Source: Sarcocystis neurona
Taxonomy: Eukaryota > Apicomplexa > Conoidasida > Eucoccidiorida > Sarcocystidae
Assembly: GCA_000727475.1 (NCBI GenBank)
Contig: KL647303.1
Location: 400,408-464,407 of the forward strand
Direction: 5' to 3'
Length of the DNA: 64,000 nt
Of this stretch, positions 1 to 12,000 are shown piece after piece (position 1 is the first letter of the stretch; every line of letters starts with the position of its first letter). Both the position numbers and the translations under genes were made by a program. Below the pieces are notes generated by a model that made no database searches, had not been told where the DNA came from, and saw nothing but the letters and a program-made list of their open reading frames with translations.

Positions 1-3000
1 GAGGAGAGAGGAAGAGTGTGTCGAAGAGAAAGACCCGCGAGAAGGCCGTGGGTATCGAAGAGGAGGTCTGCATGCCGCGGCGAGCACCTGCCGGTCACCA
101 GCAGCTGGTACACTGCGCTGCTCGGCGTGCTGTTGAAGTCGCCGCACAGGACCAACGCAGGCGACGCTGCTGCTGCAGCAGCTGCAGTTGGAGCAGCAGC
201 AGGAGGTGCAGCAAGAGCAGCGGAAGACGGAGGCGAAAGCCCCGGGGAAGCACGAGCAGCAGAAGGTGAAAGAGTAGCTGAATGCGTCCGACAACATTCC
301 GAAGAGGTTGCAGCAGCAGTTGCTGCAGGAGGGACGCCAGAGAGAGAAGAAGAAAAAGAAGAAGAAGGACCGACAGCTGAGGCAGCAGGGAGCAGCAGCG
401 GAACAGCAGAAGGAGATGTGGGAGGGGCGTGCGGAGCCGCAGCAGCAGGCGCAGCAGCTGCAGTCGGAAAAACGCGAGACGGTGGGGCAGCAGCAGCAGG
501 TGAGGGACAAGAACCACCACATTCCCACGAGGAGAGACAACCAGCGTGGGCAGGAGGTAACCAAGAGGAGGTTACGCCGGGAGAGCGCGGGACTGCTGCA
601 GTCGGCGGGCATGCAGGAGAAGAAGAAGACGGAAAAGGAGAAGGAAAAGAAGAAGAAGAAGCACGCGGAGGGACGACCGAGCAAAACGAAGAGTCGCGTG
701 TGCCGCCGGGAGAGAAAAACGTCGCGAGGGGAGGAAGTTGTCGTTGCCAGCCGCAGCAGGCCTGCAGATATCCTTCGATAGCCCTGCAGGAAAAACAGCA
801 AAGAGAAAAAGATTTGGCACGGTCGTTGGCACCCCCAACAGGGACGGGGAAATGGCGGGATGCTGCCTGAACAAAAAGAAGTCAGAGAGTAGTCTTCCTC
901 TGTTTGTGACACTAAGACACACGCTCTCGCTTCTTCTCTTCTTCTTTTCCTTCAAGCGTGTGCATATATACATAAATTTATATTTTCTTGTATTTACATA
1001 TATATGTAGGGATACAAAATATGCGTAAATCTCCCTGCAGATCTGTATAGAGAGAGAAATACGTGTCCAGTTGTCTATCTTCCACAGCCCCCCCGAGGAC
1101 CAGAGAAATCCACGTTGAAAACGAGGGGTCTCTCTGTGTGGTCAGAGACTGCGCGATGACTGGCAGGACGGGAAAAAAAGGGAAAACGAGGAGATGAAGA
1201 AAGGGGGGGAACCGAACGAGAGAGAAGACACGAAAGCAAATGAGTGAAAAAGGGAAGACGGAGAAGAGAGCGAGCGAAAGAAAGGGGGACGGAAAAAGAG
1301 GGGGGGGACAGGAAGGGAGAAAGAGACGGAGAGAAAAAGCGAGAAAAAACAGCACGCCGTACCGAAGAAGAGTCTGCGCTTGCCAGAGCTTCGCATCGTT
1401 TGCTGAAGCGTTTGCAAGAATATGTGTATTCACTACCAGCAGCAACCGCGGGGCTGCCTCTTCCTCTTTTTCTTCTTCCTTCTTCGTCACTTGCTGCACC
1501 TGCAAGCATCCTGCTGCTGCTGCCGCTCCTGTGCTCGTCGCCCTGCTTCTGCTGCCGCTGCTGCTGTTCCTGCTTCTTCTGCCGTTTCTCCTCCTCCTCC
1601 TCCATGCTGCTGCTTCGCTACTGCTGCTCCTGCTGCTCCTCCCCCTGCTCTGACTTCTTTTTGTTTCACAACTCCTGCTGTTGCTCGTGCTTCTGCTACC
1701 GCTGCTACTACTTCTGCTGCTGCGCCTGCTGCTGCTGGTGCTTCCACCCCTCCTGCTCCTCGAGTGGTGTCGCGCCTCAAAAGCTTCGACGTCTGCCGCT
1801 GCTGTTGCTGCTCCCGCTGCTGCTCCCGCGGCACAGCAGCACGACCCTACTACAGGGCGAGCGTCCTTTGCCATTACTGCTCCTGCTGCTGTTCCTCTTG
1901 TCCATCTTGCTGCAGTTGGTGCTTCGCCTCTTCCCTCCATACTTTCAAGAAGACTCTCCGCATAACCTACTGCTTTCTCTCGTGGAACTCGTTCGGCTAG
2001 CCTGGCTGCTGCAGCCGCTGTTCCGGTTGCTGCTGCAGCACCGGCTGCTTCCTCTCCTGCTGCTGCAGATCCTCTCCCCCCTTCCTCTTCTGCACTCCTT
2101 ACTGCCGCTGCTGCAGTTTTGTAAGCGTCTGCAGCAGCAGTGTGTTCGACAGCGGCGGCAGCCCCAGGGTCTGAAGAAGAAATAACTGCGGTAGCAGGGG
2201 CGGCACCAGGGGCAGCAGCAGTGGAGGGTACGGAAGAACGAGGAGACGGAGCAGCAGTGTCACGCACGGTAGTGACAGAAGGAGCACCAGGACGCGACCG
2301 TTTCTGAGGCGTCTTGAGCTGCAGGAGAAGAGCCAGAGCAACGTTATCTTTCAGAAGACGGCGGACTGCCTGCTGTTGCATTTCTTTGGGGAGCTGTTGC
2401 TGCGAAGCGGCATGCACTAGCTGCGAGAACTCAAGTCCACTTTCATCAAGCAGCAGCAGCTTCTGCTGCAGATAAAAGGTGGCGCAGCCGTCCACGGTGA
2501 AGCGTCCTCCGCCCTTTCTTCCGGTGCCGCACGCAAAAATCTCCGTCGTTTTTTGTTTGTATGCGCCAGCATAGCCATAGGCAGCAAGTCGCGGCAAGAA
2601 AAACTCCGTGAAATGTTCTCGCTGGACTTCCTGCAGAAGACATAGAGCAGCGGCAAAGAGACGCCAAAGCAGGGGTCGTTCTTTCGGAACCGAAGGAAGT
2701 GCGGAAAGGGAATGACGGGAAGGAGGAAAAGAAAGGACGTGAGCGGAAGTAGCCAAAAGAGGAAAAACGAGGACGAGGTGGGGGAGAGAAGACACGAAAG
2801 AATGACCACGCACACAGCCACAAGAGAAATCCATCACCAAAGAGAGAGACAGACGGTGCTGTCACAAGAGGCTTTCCAGTGTACGTACACCACACAGTGT
2901 ACGTAGACCCGAAGGTGTACATACACCGGAGAGTGTACGTACAGCCGACGGTGTACGTAACCAGAAAGTGTACGTACAGTCGACTATGCACATACACCAG

Positions 3001-6000
3001 ACAGTGTACGTACTCCCGACGGCGTGCATCCGCCAGAAAGTGTAGGTACACCCGAGGGCGTACATACACCAAAAAGTGTACATTCACCCGACGGCGTACA
3101 TACGCCGGAAAGTGTACATACACCCGACGGCGTGAATACGAGACGGCGTATGTACATACACCAGACATGAGAGATCGAAATGTTTGGGAAACAACGCAAA
3201 ACGCTGGCCTCCCACTGATACTCGGGAGGAGGAAAGCAAAACTTGACAGAGAGGATTTTTCCATTTTTGAAAAGACGTGTTCTGCCTTACGTCTTCCAGC
3301 ACCCCTTCGACACAAACCTCATTTGCGACTGAAGGAAATTCTCGCGAATATACGGACCGTAGTACACAGCTACACAGAGACTGCGATATATACAGAAACA
3401 GCAACGCATAGATAAGCCGCACACCATATATACATTTATAAATACCTACGTCTTTAGCATAGAGCTTCACAGAGAGATACAGTAAAAATAAACTTATGTA
3501 CACAAGCTCGAGTGAATCACGAAAAATATTGTTGCAGAGGTTGTGTATACACCACAGAAAAGACAAAGCATTCCGGTGTACGTACACCGCAGAAATGACC
3601 TTTTAAGTCTTTGCTTGAACGACTTCCCCCCCGACGGGTCCGTCCTTCCTTCTCGGAAAGCTCAGCGTACTCTTCTATTTTTACAAGGAGTAGAAAAACA
3701 CCGAAGACGCAGAACTCAAACGCGATATATATATAATATATAATATATATAATATATATTATAAGTGTATATTCAATTATACACACATGTACATGCACAT
3801 ACGTACACATATATTATATATACACAGATGTATATAGATATATGTAGAGAGAGAGAGCCAAAATCGAGGAATGCAGGATGTCTTTTCCTCGCCATTAGTT
3901 ACTTATTTATATATGACAGGTTTCTAAAACGAAGACAACGGGCCAACATAAACATGAAAGAGATATGAAATGTTTTCTCGTAAACCTCCTTTCACCTCTC
4001 TGGTGCACGCGTACAACACATCACTCTTCCTTTTCTCGCGCGTACTCATTCTCTATCTGTCTCCCTTTCTCTACGTATACAAATATGAAATAGACATAAA
4101 ACTGTATATATTCACATATATATATATGTATATATAATTATATACATACACACATTCATATATGTACATAAATACATACCAGTGTACATACATATATATA
4201 TATATATATATATGTATATGTACGTGAATACATACCACTCCATATCTCTCCTCTCTCCGCATATATACATATGTATATATGTGTTTATATACGTATATAC
4301 ACGTAACAGGCGCACACGAATGCACATATATATATATATAAAAGCGTGAACATATCCCAGTGAATGAATAAATCTCTACGTGTACACATGAACACATACC
4401 ACTAAATAAATACATATATATATACATATATATGTACAACTCCTAGATGAATGCGCAGCCTTTTTCCCGTTGGGCGTCCGGTAGACGGGGTCAGACGTCC
4501 TCTCGGAGGTCGCTACGCGAGCACGTGTGTACAACTTCTCTCAGAAATTACCCGCTAGGAGATTTTCTCCACATACTTACTTTTTTACACACAGCAGGTA
4601 CATATATGTGAAAATAGAGAAACACACGGAGAGAGCAAAACAGAGACAAAAGGGGACAAAGACAGAGAGGGAGAAAATAAAAATTATTTGCTTGGAGCGC
4701 AGCAGGCGCAGATGCAGACGCCGACATGAAAACGTGACTCGTGAGCTCAGCAGACCCAGCAGGCTGCGTTGCTTCTTTGAAGAGTGGAGGCTCTGCAGAG
4801 GAAGAGGAAGTTCTTACTTGAAGACAGACAACATCTGGGCGGTGGAAAGTAATTTCCGCAAGAATTTTCTCTCTTCGATAGGGCCACGCCAACATATATG
4901 CGTCGCAGTGAGGGAACGCACTGACCGTCCCGTAGAGCTCGGCGAGGACATTCCACGTCATCACGCTGACAGTAGATTTCCTCTTGTTCTTCTCTTTTCT
5001 CCCGACCTCCCCCCGCCCCCTGCGCGTCTGTTCTGTTGCTCGTCCTTTCCTTCTTCCCATCTCACGCCCTACAATCCCCTTGTCCCCTCCCTGCTGCTGC
5101 TGCTCCTGCTGCTGCTCCTGCGAGTGCAGCTGCTGCTGCTGCGCCTGCTGTCTCTGTGGTCGCAACACCCCTGGCTCTTGCTGATGCTGCTGCGTTGTCT
5201 CTTGCTGCTGTCGCTGCTCTCGTTCCAGGAGCTGCTGCTCGTGTAGGAAGTCCAGCTGCCGTTGTCCTTCTTGTTGCAGACGTAGTTCCTCTGCGCTCCT
5301 CTGCTGCTGCTGCTCACCCACCTGTTGCTGCTGCTGGACGGGTTGCCGCTCTTGCTGCAGCACTGGAGAACGAGTACACCGAGGCGCAACGCTTGTGGGG
5401 ATTGCTTCTCTGCGGGCCCCGGCAGCGGCGCTGCAGCTCGCGGTCGCGACCGGCTGCTGCTGCAGCATGTCAAAACTGCTGGTGCTCCGCTGGCTGCTGC
5501 TGACGCTCTCGCAGTCTCTCTCACTTGTTGCTAAGTTGCAACTGCATGTTTCTACACCGCAGAAGAGCTCTCTGCAGTCCCGCCACGCCGTCCTTTCAAA
5601 CGCTGCTGCTACTGGAGCCCCTCTACATACACCGGATTTTGGTGTTGCCTCTGCTCCTGCTGCTGCTGCTGCTGTTCTTGCTGCTGGTGCTGCTCCTGAC
5701 GCTGCCGCGCCAGTCCCATAAAGTTCGACTCCTGTCACTGCTTCTCCTCTTCCTTCTGTAGCTGCAGGACTACCTGTAGCTCCTGGCGATCCCATCGATC
5801 GCCTCTCGCTTCCTGTCGCTCCTGCTGCTCGTGCGTCATATGACGCGGCTGCTACTGCTGCCTCTGCTGCTGAGGTGTTGTACCCCAGCAGCGCTGCGGG
5901 AGCTGCTGTTGCCGCGGCGTGCGCCGCAGGGTGCAAAGGAGAGGCGGGTGTCACGTACGAATAGGTGCCCCGGATAGTATTGCTGCTGCTGTTGTCCTCC

Positions 6001-9000
6001 TGCTGCAAGTAAAGCGGAAGTCGCCACCCGTCTGCAGCCGTCGCAGAGCCAGCGGCATTGCCCTGCTGCGGATCGCTGCCCTGCGGGAAGACGAGGTTCT
6101 TCTCTCCCTGCAACTCCTCTCCCTGCTGCACCTGCTGCTGCTGCGTGACCAGCGCCTGCTGCCGCCTGTGCGCTTCCTCCTGCTGCTGAACTAGGCCGTG
6201 CTGCTGCAGCACCGCCTGCTGCGACGAGGCATGCGGGTACTGCTCTGTCGGCAGCACCACCGCGGTGTGGGGTTTCTCCCCAGCCACTGCATGCGGCGAC
6301 GATGGAAAGACAGCTGCTGCCGTGTCCACGCCTGGCGCGACGACTGCAATGTCCACGCCGACTTGCGCACCGTCTGCTGCTGCTGCTGCTGCATCTGTTG
6401 TGTCCCTGCTCGCTGCTTGTGCTGCTGCTGCTGCTAATGCCGCGGCCAAGTGTTCTTCCGCCGACAAATTGGTTCCTACTGCTGCAGCCGACTCCGTGGT
6501 TGCACCTGCCGCTGCGACGTCCCGATACACAGCAGCACCTACATACATATTTTCGTAGTGGAAACTCGCGCCGTCCGCTTGAGGCGCAGCTGCCGCGGAG
6601 GAAACTGCTGCTGCTGCTGAAAAATCAGCATGCTGCCGCAGTGTCACCCCGTCCGCTGGGATGCAGCCTTCGCAGGTTGATGCGGGGAGGTAGTAAGTCG
6701 CCCCCCCACCTAGGGCGTGCTGCTGCTGCGGGGGGGTGTGGGGCAGCACGAGATGCTGCTGCTGGTGGTGCTGCTGCTGGTGGTGCTGCTGCTGGTGGTG
6801 CTCCTGCTGTTGGTGCTGTTGCTGGTCATGCGGTAGAGCCAAGCGCGCTTCCTGCGATGCAAGGCTCCCCGGTTTCTCCAGCAGCAGCTGCTGCGGCTGC
6901 GCGTGCAACGTCAGGCTGTGCTGCTGCATGTCAGCGAAGGGGGGAGGGTGCTGCTGCGGCGCCTGCTGCTGCTCCTCGCGGTGAAGCCAGTGCTGCTGGT
7001 CTGGCAGCAACGCGTGTTCTTCTTCTCTGGGAAGCAAATGTTGCTGCAGGAAAAACTGTCGCTGCTGCTCCAGCAGCTGCTGCTGTTCGTCACTCTGCAG
7101 GTAAAGTAACTGCTGCTCCCCATGCATCAGGAACTGCTGCTGCTGTTGCTCCGCCTCCGCTTCCTCCAACCGAACGTGCGTCTGCTGCTGCGCCGACTGC
7201 AGCAGGACCTGCTGCTGCTCGTGCTGCTGCGACTCTTCACCGACCCCCAGCGGTTGCTGGTGCTGATGCTGCTGCTGTTGCTGCTGGTCGGGGGGCTGCA
7301 GCAGCAGCTGCCAATCTTCCTGCAGCTGCTCCTCCTCTGTCTCGAGCTGCAGGTGCTCGACCGGCTCGCTAGCCTGCAGCTCGTGCGTCTGTTGCAGCAG
7401 CAGATCCTGCGAGCCATACGAAGTGCGGGGGACGTAGAAGCACGTGCCCTGCACCTGCTCTGATTCTTCCGTTCCCCTGCTCCCGCTGAGACTGTCAAAT
7501 TGCAGTACCGAAGGCAGCGACGATAAATTTCCTACAACCTGCAGCTGGTTCACACACGCGCCTGGCACGCTGCAAACAGCAAGGCAACCTGCTGCGCCTC
7601 CAAAATCTTCTACCCCGTCTTTCTCATCCTCCGCCGCTCTACCGTACAAGTCCTTCTGTTCTTCCATCGTCTGCTGCTGCCGCTGCATCACATGCTGCTG
7701 CTGCTGCATTTGCTGCTGCTGCGTCAAGTGCTGTTGCTGCGCCACTTGCTGCTGCTGCATCACATGCTGCTGGTGCTGCGTTTGCCGCTGCTGATGCGTC
7801 ACTTGCTGGTGCTGCTGCGTCACTTGCTGCTGCTGCTGCATCACTTGCTGCTGCTGCTGCATCACTTGCTGCTGCTGCTGCTGCATCACTTGCTGCTGCA
7901 GCTGCATCACTTGCTGCTGCTGCTGCATCACCTGCTGCTGCTGCGTCAGCTGTTGCTGCTGCAGCGCTTGACGTTGCCGCATTAGCTGCTGCTGCTGGTA
8001 CTGCTGCACCTGCTGCTGGTGCTGCTGTTGTGAGGGGTACGGCTGCAGCACTTGCTGTTGAAAGGAGAATGCGTCTTGCTGCTGCGGCTGGTAGGTGAAG
8101 GATTGGGCACAGCTGCTGCTGGAAGAAAAGGCAGTAGGAAGAATCCATTCTTCATCATCTTCGTAGATCGACGCTGCTGCTGCGCCGGCAGAGTAGAAGA
8201 ATCCTCCTCCCTGTTGCCTCTCTACTTGGCTGTCACTTAGCTGGTGCCAGTTCTGATATACAAGCGACGCCTCTTCAGCTGCCGCTGTTGCTGCTGCTTC
8301 TGCAACTGTTGCTCCTCTACTCGATGCTGCTGCTGCAGGTAATGAGGACACGCCTGTTTCTGCTGCTGCCTCTCCTGCTGCGTCTGCTGTTGCTTCTCCT
8401 GTTGCTTCCGCTGCTACTGCTGTTGCGCGTGTTGCTTCTTGTGAGGCTCCCCCCTTTTCTCGAGCTCGAGCTGCTGCTGCGGAGACTACGGTCCCACCGA
8501 CCAGCAACTGCTGCTGCTGCTGGAAGAGTGCAGCCTCCTTCTCCGCAGTATCTGCGCAGCAGTAGGTGCTGCTACTCGTGTCTCCACGTGGCGCTGCCTG
8601 CGGTGGCCACTTCCAACTGCCTCCTTGTGTTCTTCGACATCTCTCGACGCCGGTGCTGCTGCTGCTGCCCGTTCTTCCGCTGCTGCTGATGCTGAGCACG
8701 TTGCCGTCGAATCTGCTGCCACAGACCTCTAGCATGCTGCTGCTGCTGCGGCAGTCACGCAGCGGTTCTGTGCTGCGCCCCTTCGCCTCTGTGTTGCTGC
8801 TGCTTGTGCCTCGCGCTCCGCTGCTGCTGCAGCTGCTGCTACTGAGTCCTCCGCTGCCGCTCGTGCCGCTCTCGCTGCCTGCGCTGCTGCCGTCCAGCTG
8901 CCTGCTGCTGCTGCGCCCGCTGACTTCCACTACGGAGCCAGCAGCAGCGGCGTCGCGAACAGCAGAACCACGAACAGCAGCAACTCGACAGCTGCCCGCA

Positions 9001-12000
9001 CCAGCAGCAACGCTCCCGTCCCAGGCAACAGCAGCAGCAGCCCCCCAAGCAGCAGCGGCAGAGTGAGACTGGCGTTTTCTTCGTACAGCGACCAGACGGC
9101 GTCTGCAGCACGAGATGTGATCCACCGACGGGACACAGCAGCCAGTAACTACCCGTCTATAATGCGACGAGTCTTCTTCGAGCTCCCGAACTGACGCCCA
9201 CACTGCTGCCGCGGCTGCTTCTTCCTTTCCTTCCCTCCCCGCACACGGTACTCTCTCTGCTGCCACTACTGGGGGAACTGCTGCTGCTGCTGCTGGTAGA
9301 ACTGCTGCTGCTAGTGGCGTTGCTACTAGTGGCGCTGGTCCTGCTCCTGTCGGTGATGCTGCTGCTCCTGTCGGTGGTGCTACTGGTGCGTCTCCTACGC
9401 TTGCTGCTGCAGGCGTCGAGGTTACTGCTGCTAGCGCAGCTTGTCCTGTTGATGTCGCTGAGACGACTGCTGCTTCTTCCCCCTCTTCTTCTGGCGCAAA
9501 CGCCGCTGCTGCTGCTGCTGTGGGTCTTCCCCCTGCTCCTGTTGCACCACCCGTTGCTGCGCCGCGAGGCAGTGGCACCGGCGGGCAACACGTTGGTCCC
9601 CCAGGCTTCTGAGTTACGTATATGCACTCTTCAGCAGCGGACAGCCCCGCAGCAGCAGCAGCAGATAGGGGAGAAGCAGAGTCACCCGCAGCAGCAGCAA
9701 CAGGCGACACACATGCCTCAGAAGCAGCCGGCGCAGCTGCACCGGCAACAACTGCTTCACAAGCAACGGCAGGGGACGGCAGATGTGTTGAAGCCGCAGC
9801 TGGACCTGTAGAAGCTGCCGCTGTGACAGTCTTGCTGCTGCTGCTGCTTGTTGCTTCGCATCTAGACGTCGACGGCCTGCTACAGCTCCTGCTCCTGCTG
9901 CCTTTCCTGCCTCGCCCTCGCCCAAGATCTCTCCGCTGCTCTGTCTCTTCTGCTGCTGCCGCCGTCTTCGCTGAACGTGCTGCACTAGCTCTTGAACTTG
10001 CTACTTCTGCTGCTGTACTTTCTGCTGCTGTTGCTTCTGCTGCGGCTGTTGCTTCTGCTGCGGCTGTTGCGTCTGCTGCGGCTGCTGCTTCTGGTGTGAC
10101 TGCTGCTTCTGCTGCTGCTGTTGCTTCTGCTGCGGCTGTTGCGTCTGCTACTGCCGGCGGGCATGGCTGTTCTGCTGCAGCTGCAGCAGCAGCAATAGAC
10201 GGTCGACCCGTGCGTCGTCCCTGTCCCTGCCCGGTCAGATGCTGCTCTCGACCGTTGCGCTGTTTCTGCTGCTGCTGTTTCTCCTCCTTCTCCTCCCGCG
10301 GATGCTTCTGCTGCCTCTGATGCCCCTTCCCCTGCTGCAGCTCGCCCCTTCGCTGCTGCTCTTGCTGTCGCCGGCACTGCCGTCGCTGCTGTGGCTGCTG
10401 CCGCTGTTGCGGCTCCTGCGGATCCTGCTGCTGCCGTTGCTGGAGGCGTTGGTGTTGCTGCTGGTACTGCAGGAGCAGCGCGTCAAAGTGTGGGGTGGTG
10501 CTTCGATCGAGCAGCAGCACCTCGAGCGACAGCTGGCGGCCGACGTCTGCCTTCGTAGGAGTGTAGCACCGCGTGTACGCAACAGGGACCCACGCCCCTG
10601 CCTTTTCTTTCTTCTTGCTGCTTTCGTGTTGTCCGCTGGCTGCAGTGTCTGCGTCGCCACATGCCCATCTGAATCCGCCTGCTGCCGCTTCTTCTTGACA
10701 TATATCTTTCCTTGCTGCTGCTCCTGCTTCTACAGCTTCTGCTCTTGCTGCGTCCTGCTCTGTGTCTCCTGCTCCCGCTCTCTTCGCTACTGTTCGTGCT
10801 GCCGCTGCTTTTTCTTCTTTTCTTCCTCCTGCCCGTTCTGCTGCTGCTGCCGCTGCTTCGCCATTCTCTTGTGTCTTCATTTCCCCAACAGCTGCTCCTC
10901 CTTGTCCTCCCTCTCCTCCCGCACACCCTCCTGCTGCTGCTGTTGGCGGTGCGTCATCTGCTGTCGCCCGGCCTTCCCCTCCTGCCGCTGGCTGCGCCTC
11001 TCCTCCTTCACTCGCACGGTCTTCTCCACCGGCGCTTCCTGCTGCCCCCCCTTCTGAATAGGACACTTCTGCGCCTTTCTCCCCCTCTCTCTCCTTCTCC
11101 GCTCCTGCTGCTGCTGCTTCTGGTTCGCTTCCGGCTGCCGCCCCTTTTCTTCTTCCTCCTGCTCCTGGTACTTGTGCGGCTGCTGCTTCTGCTGAACAGC
11201 GAAGCAGGGGGACGGGCCCCTCTACTGCGTCTGCCTCGTCGCCCGGTGGCTGCTGCTTCTCCACCTCTTCCTTCTCGCAGTCACCGCAGCAGCACCCCAA
11301 CACTTTCCTGCTGTCTGCTCTCCCCCTGCTTCTGTTTCTGCTGCAGTCCCTGCTGCTCTTCCGGTCACTGCAGCTGCTGCCGCTGCTTCTTCTTCTGTTG
11401 GTGCTGTCGGAGCTCTGCCTCGGTGTTTGCTTCTCTCTCATCCCGCTGCAGCTCTTCCTCGTCCTCCTCCGCACGTCCTCCCTGCCCCTCCTACTGCTGC
11501 TGCTGCTGGTACCGCAGCTGTCGCTGCTGCTGTTCGTCCACCTGCTGCCGCTGCTGCTTCTGCTTGGTCTTTCTGCTGCTGCTGTTTTCTCTCTTCTCAG
11601 CTTGTACCCGGCAGCGAAGCAGCAGTAGCAGCAAAAGCAGCGTCTGGTGTCTATACACTGCAGCAGCGCAGGCCGTTGAGGGTGGAATGTGCAGACAGGC
11701 CGTAAAGGACTTCTACACCACCGAAACAGCAACAAAAATCGCTTGATCACTTCTTTTCCCCGTTCTTCGTCTTTTTCTTCCTTTTCTTCCTCCCTGTCTC
11801 CCGTTTCTTCTGCTCCTTTCTCCCTTTCGTCCCTTGTGGCTGCATGTGCTGCTGCGCCACCTGGCGCACCTTTTCTGCTTCTGCATTCACCTCCGGGGGT
11901 GCTTCCTGTTGTGGCCCTTACTTCTATTCCCTCACCCCCGTCTTCTCGATCTCTCTCTGCTTTCTTGCTGGTCGTGTCCGCTCTTTTCTTCTGTCCTCCC

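Larger units (their letters stand above)
2631..4817 (-). other. CCR4 intron 1, repeat-filled
   Basis: The intron splits the catalytic core exactly between CLQ and EVQ, so the catalytic Glu opens the next exon. It carries a pyrimidine-rich sense-strand tract of about 150 bases before the acceptor, a palindromic minisatellite (2876-3170), and TA-type microsatellites (3722-3850 and 4090-4440). Short open frames inside it are made of repeats and are not called as genes. Confidence 0.7.

Noticed and set aside
95..520. Minus-strand Leu-rich open frame over exon 3
   Set aside because: The neighbouring frame carries GDFNSTP and is open over the full exon; this one is its shifted shadow.
1244..2185. 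Long plus-strand open frames rich in Leu/Cys over CCR4 exon 2
   Set aside because: They are antisense to the catalytic exon and consist of CTG triplets read as Leu or Cys. No conserved feature.
2876..3170. CRISPR-like regular repeat
   Set aside because: Units are degenerate and contiguous with no unique spacers, and the setting is a eukaryotic intron.
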